Of a stretch of 44,148 bases of DNA, positions 34,000-42,288 are shown in pieces. Under the pieces are notes generated by a model. That model worked only from the letters and a program-made list of their open reading frames with translations, was not told where the DNA came from and made no database searches. The stretch's first letter is position 1; every line of letters begins with the position of its first letter. The translations under genes were made by a program, and so were the position numbers. Source of the stretch: Flavobacteriia bacterium (GTDB taxonomy: Bacteria > Bacteroidota > Bacteroidia > Flavobacteriales > Flavobacteriaceae). Where the stretch lies: the NCBI GenBank assembly GCA_004293045.1, contig RDXY01000013.1, forward strand, positions 1 to 44,148, given 5' to 3'.

Positions 34000-34944
34000 T
34001 TATAATGATTTTTTTTTATCATAAATTACTATTAATTTATCAATATCATTAATTAGGGTAGCAGTTTTAGTTTCATAATCATACCAAACCGCATTTTCAG
34101 TACGCTTAAACCAAGTCATTTGTCTTTTTGCAAATCGGCGTGTGTTTTGTTTGATTTGTTCTTTGGCAAATTCTAATGTACATTTTCCTTCAAAATAATC
34201 GAACAATTCTCTATAACCCACTGTTTGTAATGCATTTCGTTCTTTATGCGGAAGTAATTGTTTTACTTCTTCCACCAAGCCAGCATTGAACATTAGTTCT
34301 ACGCGTTGGTTAATTCGGTCGTACATGATTTCTCTGTCGGTTTCTAAACCAATAATAATTGGAGTGAAATTGCGTTTGATGCTTCTTTTTCCAATAAAAT
34401 AGGAATAGGGTAGGCCACTTCCAATACAAACCTCTACAAAACGTTTCATACGTTGCGGATTTTGTAAGGTTTGCGGATTTTCTAATTTCAGTTTTTTATA
34501 ATAATCGGGGTCTAAATTTTGTAATTGATCTTGAAGAAACGTGATGCCTAAAGTATCAAATTTGCGGTTAATTTCTGTACGAACACCATCCTCAATATCT
34601 GGAAATTCATCGAAACCTTTCAAAACGGCATCTACATATAAACCAGAACCACCCACCATAATTTGGATGTTGTTTTTAGCGAAAAGTTCGTCTAATTTTT
34701 CAAGGGCTTCTTTTTCAAAATCGCCTACGGAATACTTATCAAAAATCGATTTATTTTGAATAAAATGATGTGTTGTAGAAGCCAATTCAACTTCCGAAGG
34801 AACGGCAGTTCCAATATACATTTCTTTAAAAAATTGTCTACTATCGCACGAAATGATTTCGCAACCAAAATGTTGTGCCAAAGCTATACTTAAGGAAGTT
34901 TTTCCTATGGCTGTGGGTCCGATAATAGTTATGAGATAGTTCAA
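34000..34944 (-). CDS. miaA: tRNA dimethylallyltransferase, 314 aa
   Basis: It transfers dimethylallyl to A37 of tRNAs reading UNN codons (i6A). The P-loop is GPTAIGKTS (residues 9-17), followed by the DSRQFFKEMYIGTA motif, DIFDKYSVGDF-like region, the GGSGLYVDAVLKGFDE motif, and the C-terminal tRNA-binding segment with LQTVGYRELFDYFEG and QNTRRFAKRQMTWFKR. The length is normal. It starts 16 bases after ybaB stops and leads into the lipoprotein gene. Confidence 0.96.
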   Translation of the reverse strand: MNYLITIIGPTAIGKTSLSIALAQHFGCEIISCDSRQFFKEMYIGTAVPSEVELASTTHHFIQNKSIFDKYSVGDFEKEALEKLDELFAKNNIQIMVGGSGLYVDAVLKGFDEFPDIEDGVRTEINRKFDTLGITFLQDQLQNLDPDYYKKLKLENPQTLQNPQRMKRFVEVCIGSGLPYSYFIGKRSIKRNFTPIIIGLETDREIMYDRINQRVELMFNAGLVEEVKQLLPHKERNALQTVGYRELFDYFEGKCTLEFAKEQIKQNTRRFAKRQMTWFKRTENAVWYDYETKTATLINDIDKLIVIYDKKKSL

Positions 34945-34960
34945 TTTTTAAAATATATTT

Positions 34961-35278
34961 TTATCTAAACATATCCATTCCTGGAATACTTGGCATGCCG
35001 GATTGCGCTACTGCTGCTATTTCGGCTTCGTTTACGTTAGTAGCTTTTATAATGGCTTTGTTTAAAACGGTAACCAAATAGTCTTCTAACATTTCTTTGT
35101 CTTGTAACAATTCATCCGAAATTTTGAAGTTTTTAATTTCTCTGTTGGCTGTTAAAGTCACTTGTAATAAACCGTCATTACTTTGTTCGTCCACTAAAAC
35201 GCTGTTTAATCTGTTTTTAGTTTCTTCCATTTTTTGTTGGGTTTCTTTTAATTTACCCATCATTCCCATTAAGTCCAT
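34961..35278 (-). CDS. nucleoid-associated protein, YbaB/EbfC family, 105 aa
   Basis: A small DNA-binding protein: [24 protein letters not shown] is the N-terminal helix, followed by the beta sheet [19 protein letters not shown] and a C-terminal helix ([18 protein letters not shown]). It has full family length. In many bacteria it sits next to dnaX and recR. Here it precedes miaA, while dnaX is about 11 kb away. Confidence 0.9.
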   Translation of the reverse strand: MDLMGMMGKLKETQQKMEETKNRLNSVLVDEQSNDGLLQVTLTANREIKNFKISDELLQDKEMLEDYLVTVLNKAIIKATNVNEAEIAAVAQSGMPSIPGMDMFR

Positions 35279-35314
35279 TTTGTATGTGTTTTAATTTTTT
35301 AATTTCTTCTTTAA

Positions 35315-36433
35315 TTATAATTCCTTTATAAACGTACAACGTTTCTTATGATATTCTGGATCAAAATTTTTCCATAAATTATGTACGGCGTGATTTTCTT
35401 CTAATTCAGGTGTTCGAATGCAATTTACTACTCCAATTTTCTTAAAACTGATGTGGTTTTCATTAAATAAAATAGCGGTAACCCCTTTACTTTGGTATTC
35501 GGGTAATACGCCAATTAAATAAAACACGGCAGTTTTACATTTGTTTTTTGCTTTTAATAAATGTAAGAAACCTGTTGGAAATAGTTTGCCTTTTGATTTT
35601 TGTAGTGCTTCAGCAAAATCTGGCATTACTATACTAAATGCTACCATTTTTCCTTCTTTATCCATCACAAACTTAATAAATTCGGGATTGATAAACGAAA
35701 TGTATTTCTTTTTAAAATAGTCAATTTGAATGTCGTTAATAGGCACAAACGATTGCAAAGAGGCATAACTCCCATTGAATAATGCAAACATTTTGTCTAC
35801 GTACGGCATAATGTCTTTGGTTTTTGTAAAATTCAAATGGGTTAAATCGTATCTTTTTTCAATCATATCGGCTACGCGTTGAAAATTTGTAGCATCAATA
35901 TTTGAAAAAGGAAACTTACTTTCTAAATATACTTTTTCTTTAACAAAGCCCAATTGCTCAAAATGTGTAGCATAATAAGGAAAATTATACCACGTAATCA
36001 TTAGTCCTCTTTCTTCAAAACCATCAATTAAACAGCCCACTTTATCCAAATTTGAAAATCCCATAGGACCTTCAATATGCTCTAAGTTATTTGCTGCGCC
36101 AAAAGCCATTACTTTATCTAAAAGGGCTTTCGTAACTTCAATATCATCAATAACATCAAACCAACCAAATCGTACTTTCTTTTTACCTAAAAGGGTTACT
36201 TCATCCCAATTGATAATCGCCACCACACGACCAATAATTTTATTGTTCTTATAAGCCAAATAAAAATGAGTATCGGCGGTTTGAAAAACAGGATTTTTGC
36301 TTTTATCAAAGCTGTCTAATTCTTCTTGAATAATTGGTGGCACCCAATATTTGTTATCTTTGTATAACTCAAAAGGAAATTTAATAAATTCCTTCAATTC
36401 TTTTTTCGAGAAAATTTCTTTTATTTCTATCAT
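35315..36433 (-). CDS. GNAT-superfamily acetyltransferase-like protein, 372 aa
   Basis: A cytoplasmic protein with the double-domain layout seen in flavobacterial GNAT-like proteins. An N-terminal part (KEFIKFPFELYKDNKYWVPP) precedes a first GNAT-like unit (FYLAYKNNKIIGRVVAIINWD, then GWFDVIDDIEVTKALLDKVMAFGAAN). A second C-terminal unit has the acetyl-CoA loop-like LIGVLPEYQSKGVTAILFNE. The substrate is unknown. It overlaps the porin-like gene upstream by one base. Confidence 0.75.
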   Translation of the reverse strand: MIEIKEIFSKKELKEFIKFPFELYKDNKYWVPPIIQEELDSFDKSKNPVFQTADTHFYLAYKNNKIIGRVVAIINWDEVTLLGKKKVRFGWFDVIDDIEVTKALLDKVMAFGAANNLEHIEGPMGFSNLDKVGCLIDGFEERGLMITWYNFPYYATHFEQLGFVKEKVYLESKFPFSNIDATNFQRVADMIEKRYDLTHLNFTKTKDIMPYVDKMFALFNGSYASLQSFVPINDIQIDYFKKKYISFINPEFIKFVMDKEGKMVAFSIVMPDFAEALQKSKGKLFPTGFLHLLKAKNKCKTAVFYLIGVLPEYQSKGVTAILFNENHISFKKIGVVNCIRTPELEENHAVHNLWKNFDPEYHKKRCTFIKEL

Positions 36434-37392
36434 TATTCCACCCCGTCTTTTCTTTTGTTTTTCGCTGCTTTTTTGTCCATTTTCTTATCCATTTTACTTC
36501 TTGTGCCGGGTTTGTCCATTTTTACTTCTTTGTAATTTTTAGTAAAACGCCAAGTGAAACCAACACCACCATAAAATATTCCTGGCGTATTTTTTATGCT
36601 GGTACCAATAGCTGCATCAAATTGCATGTCTTTTTTATGCAAATAAGCAGCACCTAATCTGAAAATACCATCACTATAATATTTACCATTGTAGCCTTGA
36701 TTTTCAAGAAAAACTGATAAATTTTGATTGATTCCGTGTGTTACGGTTAAAATATAATCGATACTGGCAAAATCAGTTCCTATTTTGTTGTAAATTAAGT
36801 TGGTTACTAAAACCGTTCTGTCTCCAAAATGATTTTGAGCAATAGCCATAACTTTAGGACTATATTTTGCTTCCATTACGGTAGTATTCGCAAACAAATT
36901 AGTTTCAGAAAAGTTGAAATTGGCACCTGCATAAGCAGAAAACGCAGGAATAAATTGTTTCCATTTGAAACGATGATTGGCTTTCCAACTGTATACACTT
37001 GGTTTTTCAGGACCCTTTTTAAAGGGGTCATAAATTAAATATTTTGCACCAAAAGTAGTTTGTCGTAAGGCACTTCTACTTGAAGTAACATCATATTGTT
37101 GATACGAATCTTTTTGGTATTGGATTTCGGCAATAAGCTCTAATTCCTCTTTAAATAATCCCCAACGCAACGCTAAATCGGCAAAATACCCTTTTGCGTT
37201 ATAGTTAAGCTTATCGTGATTTTCAGAAATGTAATTTACACCTGTTTCTGTTTGTATGACACTTTTTCCAACAGAAAACGCCATCATGGATTTTCCAGGT
37301 CGGTTAGAATTTACTTCATCGGTATATTGTGCATTCGCAATGGACGCTAGCAATATTGTTGCTAAACAAACAACTTTTGTGGAAAATTTCAT
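36433..37392 (-). CDS. outer-membrane transporter-like protein (MetA-pathway of phenol degradation type), 319 aa
   Basis: The signal peptide is MKFSTKVVCLATILLASIANAQ. The mature part starts TDEVNSNRPGKSMMAFSVGKSVIQTETG, which is typical of the Phenol_MetA_deg beta-barrel family, then alternating strands to VGFTWRFTKNY. The last 30 residues form an unusual Lys/Asp-rich tail (MDKKMDKKAAKNKRK) after the barrel, not usual for a terminal outer-membrane strand. The gene has a consensus promoter box and heads the minus-strand series. Confidence 0.75.
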   Translation of the reverse strand: MKFSTKVVCLATILLASIANAQYTDEVNSNRPGKSMMAFSVGKSVIQTETGVNYISENHDKLNYNAKGYFADLALRWGLFKEELELIAEIQYQKDSYQQYDVTSSRSALRQTTFGAKYLIYDPFKKGPEKPSVYSWKANHRFKWKQFIPAFSAYAGANFNFSETNLFANTTVMEAKYSPKVMAIAQNHFGDRTVLVTNLIYNKIGTDFASIDYILTVTHGINQNLSVFLENQGYNGKYYSDGIFRLGAAYLHKKDMQFDAAIGTSIKNTPGIFYGGVGFTWRFTKNYKEVKMDKPGTRSKMDKKMDKKAAKNKRKDGVE

Positions 37393-37410
37393 ATAGATTT
37401 ATTTAAAATT

Positions 37411-37418
37411 CAAATGTA
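37411..37418 (-). promoter_or_regulatory. -7 promoter box for the porin-like gene
   Basis: The minus strand reads TACATTTG, a full consensus match, 18 bases upstream of the ATG. Confidence 0.5.
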
Positions 37419-37461
37419 AATATTTTATCATAATTTTAAGTATTAGATTTGATATATTCCT

Positions 37462-37469
37462 TATTTTTG
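37462..37469 (+). promoter_or_regulatory. -7 promoter box for the DUF4834 gene
   Basis: TATTTTTG, a full consensus match, 17 bases before the ATG at 37487. Confidence 0.5.
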
Positions 37470-37486
37470 ACAAAAAAAATACAATT

Positions 37487-37744
37487 ATGGATACAGCAAG
37501 TGTGCCGGGATTTATTAGAACCATATTCTATATCATTTTGTTTTATTATTTATTTAAGTTCGCAATGCGATTGTTAGCCCCATATTTGATGCAAAAAGTG
37601 GCGAAAAAAGCAGAAGAACATATTAAAAAGCAGTTTGAACAACAGCAACAAAACTATCAATCCGCATCCGAAAACAAACAAGAAGTTCCCAAAAAAGAAA
37701 AAAAAGTAGTTGGTGATTATATCGATTACGAAGAAGTTGAATAA
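37487..37744 (+). CDS. DUF4834-family small membrane protein, 85 aa
   Basis: One transmembrane helix (residues about 8-30, IRTIFYIILFYYLFKFAMRLL) is followed by a Gln/Lys-rich coiled segment (KKAEEHIKKQFEQQQQ). The C-terminal motif VVGDYIDYEEVE is the hallmark of this family. It is widespread in Bacteroidota and its role is unknown. It stands alone, with a terminator 3 bases after the stop. Confidence 0.88.
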   Translation: MDTASVPGFIRTIFYIILFYYLFKFAMRLLAPYLMQKVAKKAEEHIKKQFEQQQQNYQSASENKQEVPKKEKKVVGDYIDYEEVE

Positions 37745-37747
37745 TTT

Positions 37748-37772
37748 TCTCCGTCATGGCGGAGATTTTTTT
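37748..37772 (+). terminator. terminator after the DUF4834 gene
   Basis: Stem TCTCCG (37748-37753) with CGGAGA (37760-37765), loop TCATGG, then a T-run. The T-run abuts the next promoter box. Confidence 0.85.
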
Positions 37773-37779
37773 ATTTTTG
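37772..37779 (+). promoter_or_regulatory. -7 promoter box for the YfhO-family gene
   Basis: TATTTTTG, a full consensus match, directly after the terminator and 25 bases before the ATG at 37805. Confidence 0.5.
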
Positions 37780-37804
37780 TAGGATATTAATTTTAAGAAG
37801 TAAC

Positions 37805-40240
37805 ATGAAGAAATTAGAAAAATTTGCACCCCATCTATATGCCATTTTTGGTTTTATAATAATTGCAACTATTTATTTTTATCCGGTATTGTCTGGGAAA
37901 CAAATATTGCAATCAGATATTGCACAATATACCGGAATGGCAAAAGAACAAAACGACTTTAGAAATGAATTTCATGAAGAGCCGTATTGGACAAATAGTG
38001 CGTTTGGTGGTATGCCAACGTATCAATTAGGTGCAAAATATCCTCATAATTATATTAAAAGTTTAGACAGTGCTTTACGATTTTTACCTCGTCCTGCGGA
38101 TTATTTATTTTTATATTTCTTAGGTTTTTATTTGTTATTAATGAGTTTAAAAATCAAACCATTACCAGCCTTTTTTGGTGCCTTAGCTTTTGGTTTTTCT
38201 ACCTATTTGATTATTATTTTAGGAGTTGGACATAATGCAAAAGCGCATGCAATTGCTTATATTCCAATGGTTTTAGCAGGAATTATCTTTGTTTTTAGTA
38301 AGCGATATGTACTCGGTGGAATAGTAACCATGCTTGCTGCTGGGTTAGAAATTCAGGCCAATCACTTCCAAATGACGTATTATTTCTTATTCTTATTTGC
38401 TTTCGTAATTGGATTTTATATTTACGAAATTGCAAAAGAAAAAGATTTTAAACATTTATATAAATCTTTCGCAATTTTAGGTTTAGGTGCTATTTTGGCC
38501 ATTGGTGCGAACGCAACAAATTTATTAGCTACCGCTGAATATGCTAAGTATTCAACCAGAAGTAATAGCAATTTAACGTTTGATGAAAACGGCAAAAAGA
38601 AAACCGATACGAATGCCATGAGTTACGACTATATTACACAATATAGTTACGGCGTGGCTGAAAGTTTAAACTTAATTGCCCCTAAGTTATTTGGAGGATC
38701 CAATGCAGAAGATTTAGGAGATAAATCATCAATGTATCAATTTATTGTAGGGCAAAACGTGCCTGAAACGGAAGCTAGAGATTTAGTAAAACATATGCCA
38801 ACGTACTGGGGTGATCAACCAATTGTTGCTGCACCTGCGTATATTGGAATTGTGGTGTTTTTCTTAGCTATTTTGGCACTATTTTTAGAAAAACGAAAAA
38901 TTAAATATGCTTTAGCAGGAGCAATAACACTTTCTTTAATGCTGTCATACGGTAAAAATCTATCAGTATTAACCGACTTTTTTATTGACTATATGCCAAT
39001 GTATAATAAATTTAGAGCGGTTTCTTCTATTCAAGTTATATTAGAATTATGTATGCCTGTGTTAGCTATTTTAGGTTTGTCGGCATTTTTAAATGCTGAT
39101 GAAGCTGAGCGAAAAAAACCTTTATTATATTCAGTAGGGATTGTTGGTGGTATTTTAATCGTATTATTTTTAGGAAGTGGTATGTTTGATTTTACTTGTG
39201 AAAACGATAAAATGTACGCCCAACAATACGGACCTGAATTTATGAAAGTATTAAAAGAAGACAGGGCAAATATGTATATGTCTACTATTTATCGATCTTT
39301 AGGGTTTTTAGTTGTCGCTTTTGGGATATTATTTTTCTATACGAAAAAAACGTTTTCACACTTAACTACAGTTATATTAATTGGATTAGTGATGGTGTTA
39401 GATTTATTTGTAGTTGCGAAAAACTACGTTAAAGCCGATGATTTTGTTTCTAAAAGTCAAATTGAACGACCTTTTGGCGAACCTACTGAAGCGGATGCCA
39501 TTATATTAGAAGACACTACTCATTTTAGAGTTTTTGATGTGGATGGAAATATGAATAGTGCAAGAACGTCTTTTTATCACCAATCTATTGGAGGATATCA
39601 CGCGGCAAAACCAAAGAAAATGCAAGAGCTATTCGATTATCAAATTGCAAAAAACAATTTTGAAGTCTTGAATATGTTAAATGTGAAATATATTTTAAAA
39701 ACCAATGAGGAAGGCAATCCACAATCGTTAGAAAATCCAAATGCGAATGGAAGTGCTTGGTTTGTTTCGAAAGTGAAAGTAGTAAATTCTGCCGATGAAG
39801 AAATGAAAGCTTTGGATAAGTTGAAAACGAAAGAGGAAGCTACTTTTATGAAACCAGCTTTAACTAAAGGTGTTTTGAATTTTGAAACGGGTAAAGATTC
39901 CACTTCAACTATTGAGCTGACGTCATACCAACCCAATCATTTAAAATACACGTCAAAAAATGCTAAAAATGGTTTTGGTGTATTTTCTGAAATGTATTAC
40001 GAAAAAGGCTGGAAAGCTACTATAGACGGAAAAGAGGCTAAAATTTATAACGTAAATTACGTATTACGCGGTTTAAAAATTCCAGCAGGAAAACATACCA
40101 TCGAATTTAAATTTGAACCTGAAGTAGTAAAAACAGGAAGCACAATTGCTTTAATTTCTACACTTTTAATGCTTATTGCAATTGGTTTAGGGATATTTTA
40201 TAGGAGAAAGCAAAATCATAAATTGGCTGAGATAAAATAA
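37805..40240 (+). CDS. YfhO-family membrane protein (GT-C-like), 811 aa
   Basis: A large polytopic protein with about 12-14 helices in the first 540 residues. The first luminal loop carries typical GT-C/YfhO residues (QSDIAQYTGMAKEQNDFR, then WTNSAFGGMPTYQL). A soluble domain follows, ending in VSEMYYEKGW-like FSEMYYEKGWKATIDGKEAK and a final membrane helix. In Bacillus, YfhO is implicated in glycosylation of lipoteichoic acid; here a role in envelope glycan assembly is inferred from the glycosyltransferase and flippase downstream. Confidence 0.88.
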   Translation: MKKLEKFAPHLYAIFGFIIIATIYFYPVLSGKQILQSDIAQYTGMAKEQNDFRNEFHEEPYWTNSAFGGMPTYQLGAKYPHNYIKSLDSALRFLPRPADYLFLYFLGFYLLLMSLKIKPLPAFFGALAFGFSTYLIIILGVGHNAKAHAIAYIPMVLAGIIFVFSKRYVLGGIVTMLAAGLEIQANHFQMTYYFLFLFAFVIGFYIYEIAKEKDFKHLYKSFAILGLGAILAIGANATNLLATAEYAKYSTRSNSNLTFDENGKKKTDTNAMSYDYITQYSYGVAESLNLIAPKLFGGSNAEDLGDKSSMYQFIVGQNVPETEARDLVKHMPTYWGDQPIVAAPAYIGIVVFFLAILALFLEKRKIKYALAGAITLSLMLSYGKNLSVLTDFFIDYMPMYNKFRAVSSIQVILELCMPVLAILGLSAFLNADEAERKKPLLYSVGIVGGILIVLFLGSGMFDFTCENDKMYAQQYGPEFMKVLKEDRANMYMSTIYRSLGFLVVAFGILFFYTKKTFSHLTTVILIGLVMVLDLFVVAKNYVKADDFVSKSQIERPFGEPTEADAIILEDTTHFRVFDVDGNMNSARTSFYHQSIGGYHAAKPKKMQELFDYQIAKNNFEVLNMLNVKYILKTNEEGNPQSLENPNANGSAWFVSKVKVVNSADEEMKALDKLKTKEEATFMKPALTKGVLNFETGKDSTSTIELTSYQPNHLKYTSKNAKNGFGVFSEMYYEKGWKATIDGKEAKIYNVNYVLRGLKIPAGKHTIEFKFEPEVVKTGSTIALISTLLMLIAIGLGIFYRRKQNHKLAEIK

Positions 40241-40253
40241 TTGACTAAATTTG
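40223..40253 (+). promoter_or_regulatory. promoter of the nucleotidyltransferase cassette
   Basis: TTG at 40223-40225, a 20-base spacer and TAAATTTG at 40246-40253. The -33 element lies inside the YfhO coding end. It gives the two-gene cassette its own transcription 17 bases before the ATG at 40271. Confidence 0.6.
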
Positions 40254-40270
40254 ATATTTAATCCTTAAAA

Positions 40271-40432
40271 ATGAATCAAATTCAAAAAAATAACAAGATT
40301 AGTAATTCCGAAAAAGTAAGAGTTTTGGAAGCTCAATCCTTGACTTATATTGAAAGAATAGAACGATTAATGAAATTAATAGAATTATCATACGAATTAA
40401 AAACTGCAAAAATTATTCAAATTAAAAAATAA
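40271..40432 (+). CDS. small helical hypothetical, 53 aa, partner of the nucleotidyltransferase
   Basis: An unrecognised short protein: MNQIQKNNKISNSEKVRVLE, then QSLTYIERIERLMKLIELSY and a basic end (KTAKIIQIKK). It is predicted to be two helices, with no membrane segment and no DNA-binding motif that I can name. Its stop and the ATG of the next gene share one base (TAATG), and a consensus promoter lies just upstream, which argues it is real and translated together with the nucleotidyltransferase. An antitoxin-like or substrate-adaptor role is speculative. Confidence 0.7.
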   Translation: MNQIQKNNKISNSEKVRVLEAQSLTYIERIERLMKLIELSYELKTAKIIQIKK

Positions 40433-40893
40433 TGATTCCTGAAGTATTTGAAATTTGGAAAAATTTAGATAAATATAATGTTGAATACATTACAATTGGT
40501 GGTTTTGCTGTTAATATGTATGGTTATACGAGAAATACAGGAGATGTTGATATTTATTTAAATGATACAAAAGAAAATAGATTAAATTTCAATAAAGCGT
40601 TAAAAAACTCAGGTTTAATCGAATTTTCAAACGTAATTGAAATGCAGTTTATTCCCGGTTATACTGATGTAAATTTAGGTTACGGAATGCGACTAGACAT
40701 TATGACTAGTGTTAAAGGTTTAGAGAAAATCTCTTTTCAAGAACTAAGAAATGACGCTACAATTATTGAAATTTCAGGAGTTAAAGTTTATTTTCTGGAT
40801 TATGTTAATTTATTAAAATCAAAAAAAGCTTCAAATAGAACCAAAGATATTTTAGATATTGAAGAATTAAAAAAAATAAACCCAGAAAATTAA
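40432..40893 (+). CDS. minimal nucleotidyltransferase (MNT/AbiEii-like fold), 153 aa
   Basis: The polymerase-beta-like nucleotidyltransferase signature is complete: GG at residues 23-24, then D38 and D40 in YGYTRNTGDVDIYL, and a third Asp candidate D89 in YGMRLDIMTS. The C-terminal part (VKVYFLDYVNLLKSKKASNRTKDILDIEEL) is the helix usual in DUF6036/AbiEii-like proteins, with the K..R.KD.LD motif. Relatives include toxins of abortive-infection systems and antitoxins of MNT-HEPN pairs. The 53-aa partner is too short to be HEPN. Its substrate (tRNA, protein or other) is unknown. Confidence 0.85.
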   Translation: MIPEVFEIWKNLDKYNVEYITIGGFAVNMYGYTRNTGDVDIYLNDTKENRLNFNKALKNSGLIEFSNVIEMQFIPGYTDVNLGYGMRLDIMTSVKGLEKISFQELRNDATIIEISGVKVYFLDYVNLLKSKKASNRTKDILDIEELKKINPEN

Positions 40894-40899
40894 TTTTAG

Positions 40900-42213
40900 T
40901 TGTATCCAAAATCAAACAAAGTTTTAATCATTACCTATTATTGGCCGCCAGCAGGTGGGCCTGGCGTACAGCGTTGGTTAAAGTTTGTGAAGTATTTGCC
41001 TGAATTTGACATCGAACCTATTGTATATATTCCAGAAAACCCCAGTTATCCGTTGCTTGATGAAAAATTACTTTCAGATGTTTCAGACCAAACGGTTATT
41101 CTGAAAAACAAAATATTCGAACCGTATGCTTTGGCTTCATTTTTATCGAAAAACAAAACAAAGAAATTAGGGGCTGGTATCATTACTCAAAAGAAAAAGC
41201 AATCGTTTGTAGAAAAAGCAATGCTTTGGATTCGTGGAAATGTTTTCATACCTGATGCTCGCGTTTTTTGGGTAAAACCTTCGGTGAAATATCTTAAAAA
41301 ATACATTCAAGAAAACAATATTGAAACCCTAATAACAACGGGTCCGCCACATAGTTTGCATTTAATTGGCTTGGATTTAAAAAAGCAACTAAACATAAAT
41401 TGGATTGCTGATTTTCGGGATCCTTGGACGACCATTGGTTATCATAAAGAACTTAAATTGTCAAAATGGGCGAGTACCAAACACAAAGCGTTAGAAAAGG
41501 AAGTTTTAACTACTTGCGATACGATTTTAGTAACTTCACCCACAACAAAATCTGAATTTGAATGTCTTACAAATCAACCTATTGAAGTGATTACAAATGG
41601 TTATGATGTGGAGCAAATTGAAAAAAAACCATTAGATAAAAACTTTACTTTAGCACATATTGGTTCGTTTTTATCGGAAAGAAATCCGCAAATTCTATGG
41701 GAATCTTTATCGGAATTAATCATCGAAAATGAAGCATTTGCAAATCATTTTCAATTAAAATTAATTGGTGCGGTAAGTAAAGAAGTTGAACAATCCATTT
41801 CTGAATATAAATTAGATGGTTTCGTACAAAATTTAGGTTATGTTTCGCACGAAGAAGCCTTGATACATCAAAGAAGTTCGCAAGTTTTATTATTAATTGA
41901 AATTGATTCGGAGGACACAAAATGCATCATACCAGGAAAACTTTTTGAATATCTGGTATCCGAAAGACCTATTTTAGCCATCGGACCTAAAAACTCCGAT
42001 TTCGAGAATATCATAAAACAGACAAATACAGGTGTTTTTTATCAATATAACGAGAAAAACGAGCTAAAAAATCAAATTTTAAGCTATTTTAATCAATATT
42101 TGGATAACAACTTAAAAGTAAATGCAGTAGGTTTACAACAATATAGCAGAAAAAGTTTGACAAAACAATTAGCAATTACAATATCAAAATTCAATGGAAA
42201 AAATAAAGGTTAA
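40900..42213 (+). CDS. GT-B glycosyltransferase (family 4-like), 437 aa, TTG start
   Basis: A cytoplasmic sugar transferase for a surface glycan. The N-terminal motif KVLIITYYWPPAGGPGVQRW is highly typical of flavobacterial family 4-like enzymes. The C-terminal half shows LAHIGSFLSERNP, LIGAVSKEVE, LGYVSHEEAL and IIPGKLFEYLVSERPILAIGP with the donor-binding Glu. There is an in-frame TAG just before codon 1 and no ATG before the conserved region, so translation must begin at TTG 40900, only 6 bases after the nucleotidyltransferase stop. It is probably coupled to that gene and to the flippase. Confidence 0.88.
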   Translation: MYPKSNKVLIITYYWPPAGGPGVQRWLKFVKYLPEFDIEPIVYIPENPSYPLLDEKLLSDVSDQTVILKNKIFEPYALASFLSKNKTKKLGAGIITQKKKQSFVEKAMLWIRGNVFIPDARVFWVKPSVKYLKKYIQENNIETLITTGPPHSLHLIGLDLKKQLNINWIADFRDPWTTIGYHKELKLSKWASTKHKALEKEVLTTCDTILVTSPTTKSEFECLTNQPIEVITNGYDVEQIEKKPLDKNFTLAHIGSFLSERNPQILWESLSELIIENEAFANHFQLKLIGAVSKEVEQSISEYKLDGFVQNLGYVSHEEALIHQRSSQVLLLIEIDSEDTKCIIPGKLFEYLVSERPILAIGPKNSDFENIIKQTNTGVFYQYNEKNELKNQILSYFNQYLDNNLKVNAVGLQQYSRKSLTKQLAITISKFNGKNKG

Positions 42214-42238
42214 AACACAGATTGGAGTAATATTCAAA

Positions 42239-42288
42239 ATCTAAAACATCTAAATAATCTAAAAATCTAACCATCTAACCATCTAAAA
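42239..42288 (+). repeat. period-8 ATCTAAnn array before the flippase start
   Basis: Six units in succession: ATCTAAAAC, ATCTAAATA, ATCTAAAA, ATCTAACC, ATCTAACC, ATCTAAAA, the last ending directly at the ATG (42289). Two are 9-mers and four are 8-mers. It occupies most of the 75-base gap between the two glycan genes. Confidence 0.85.
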
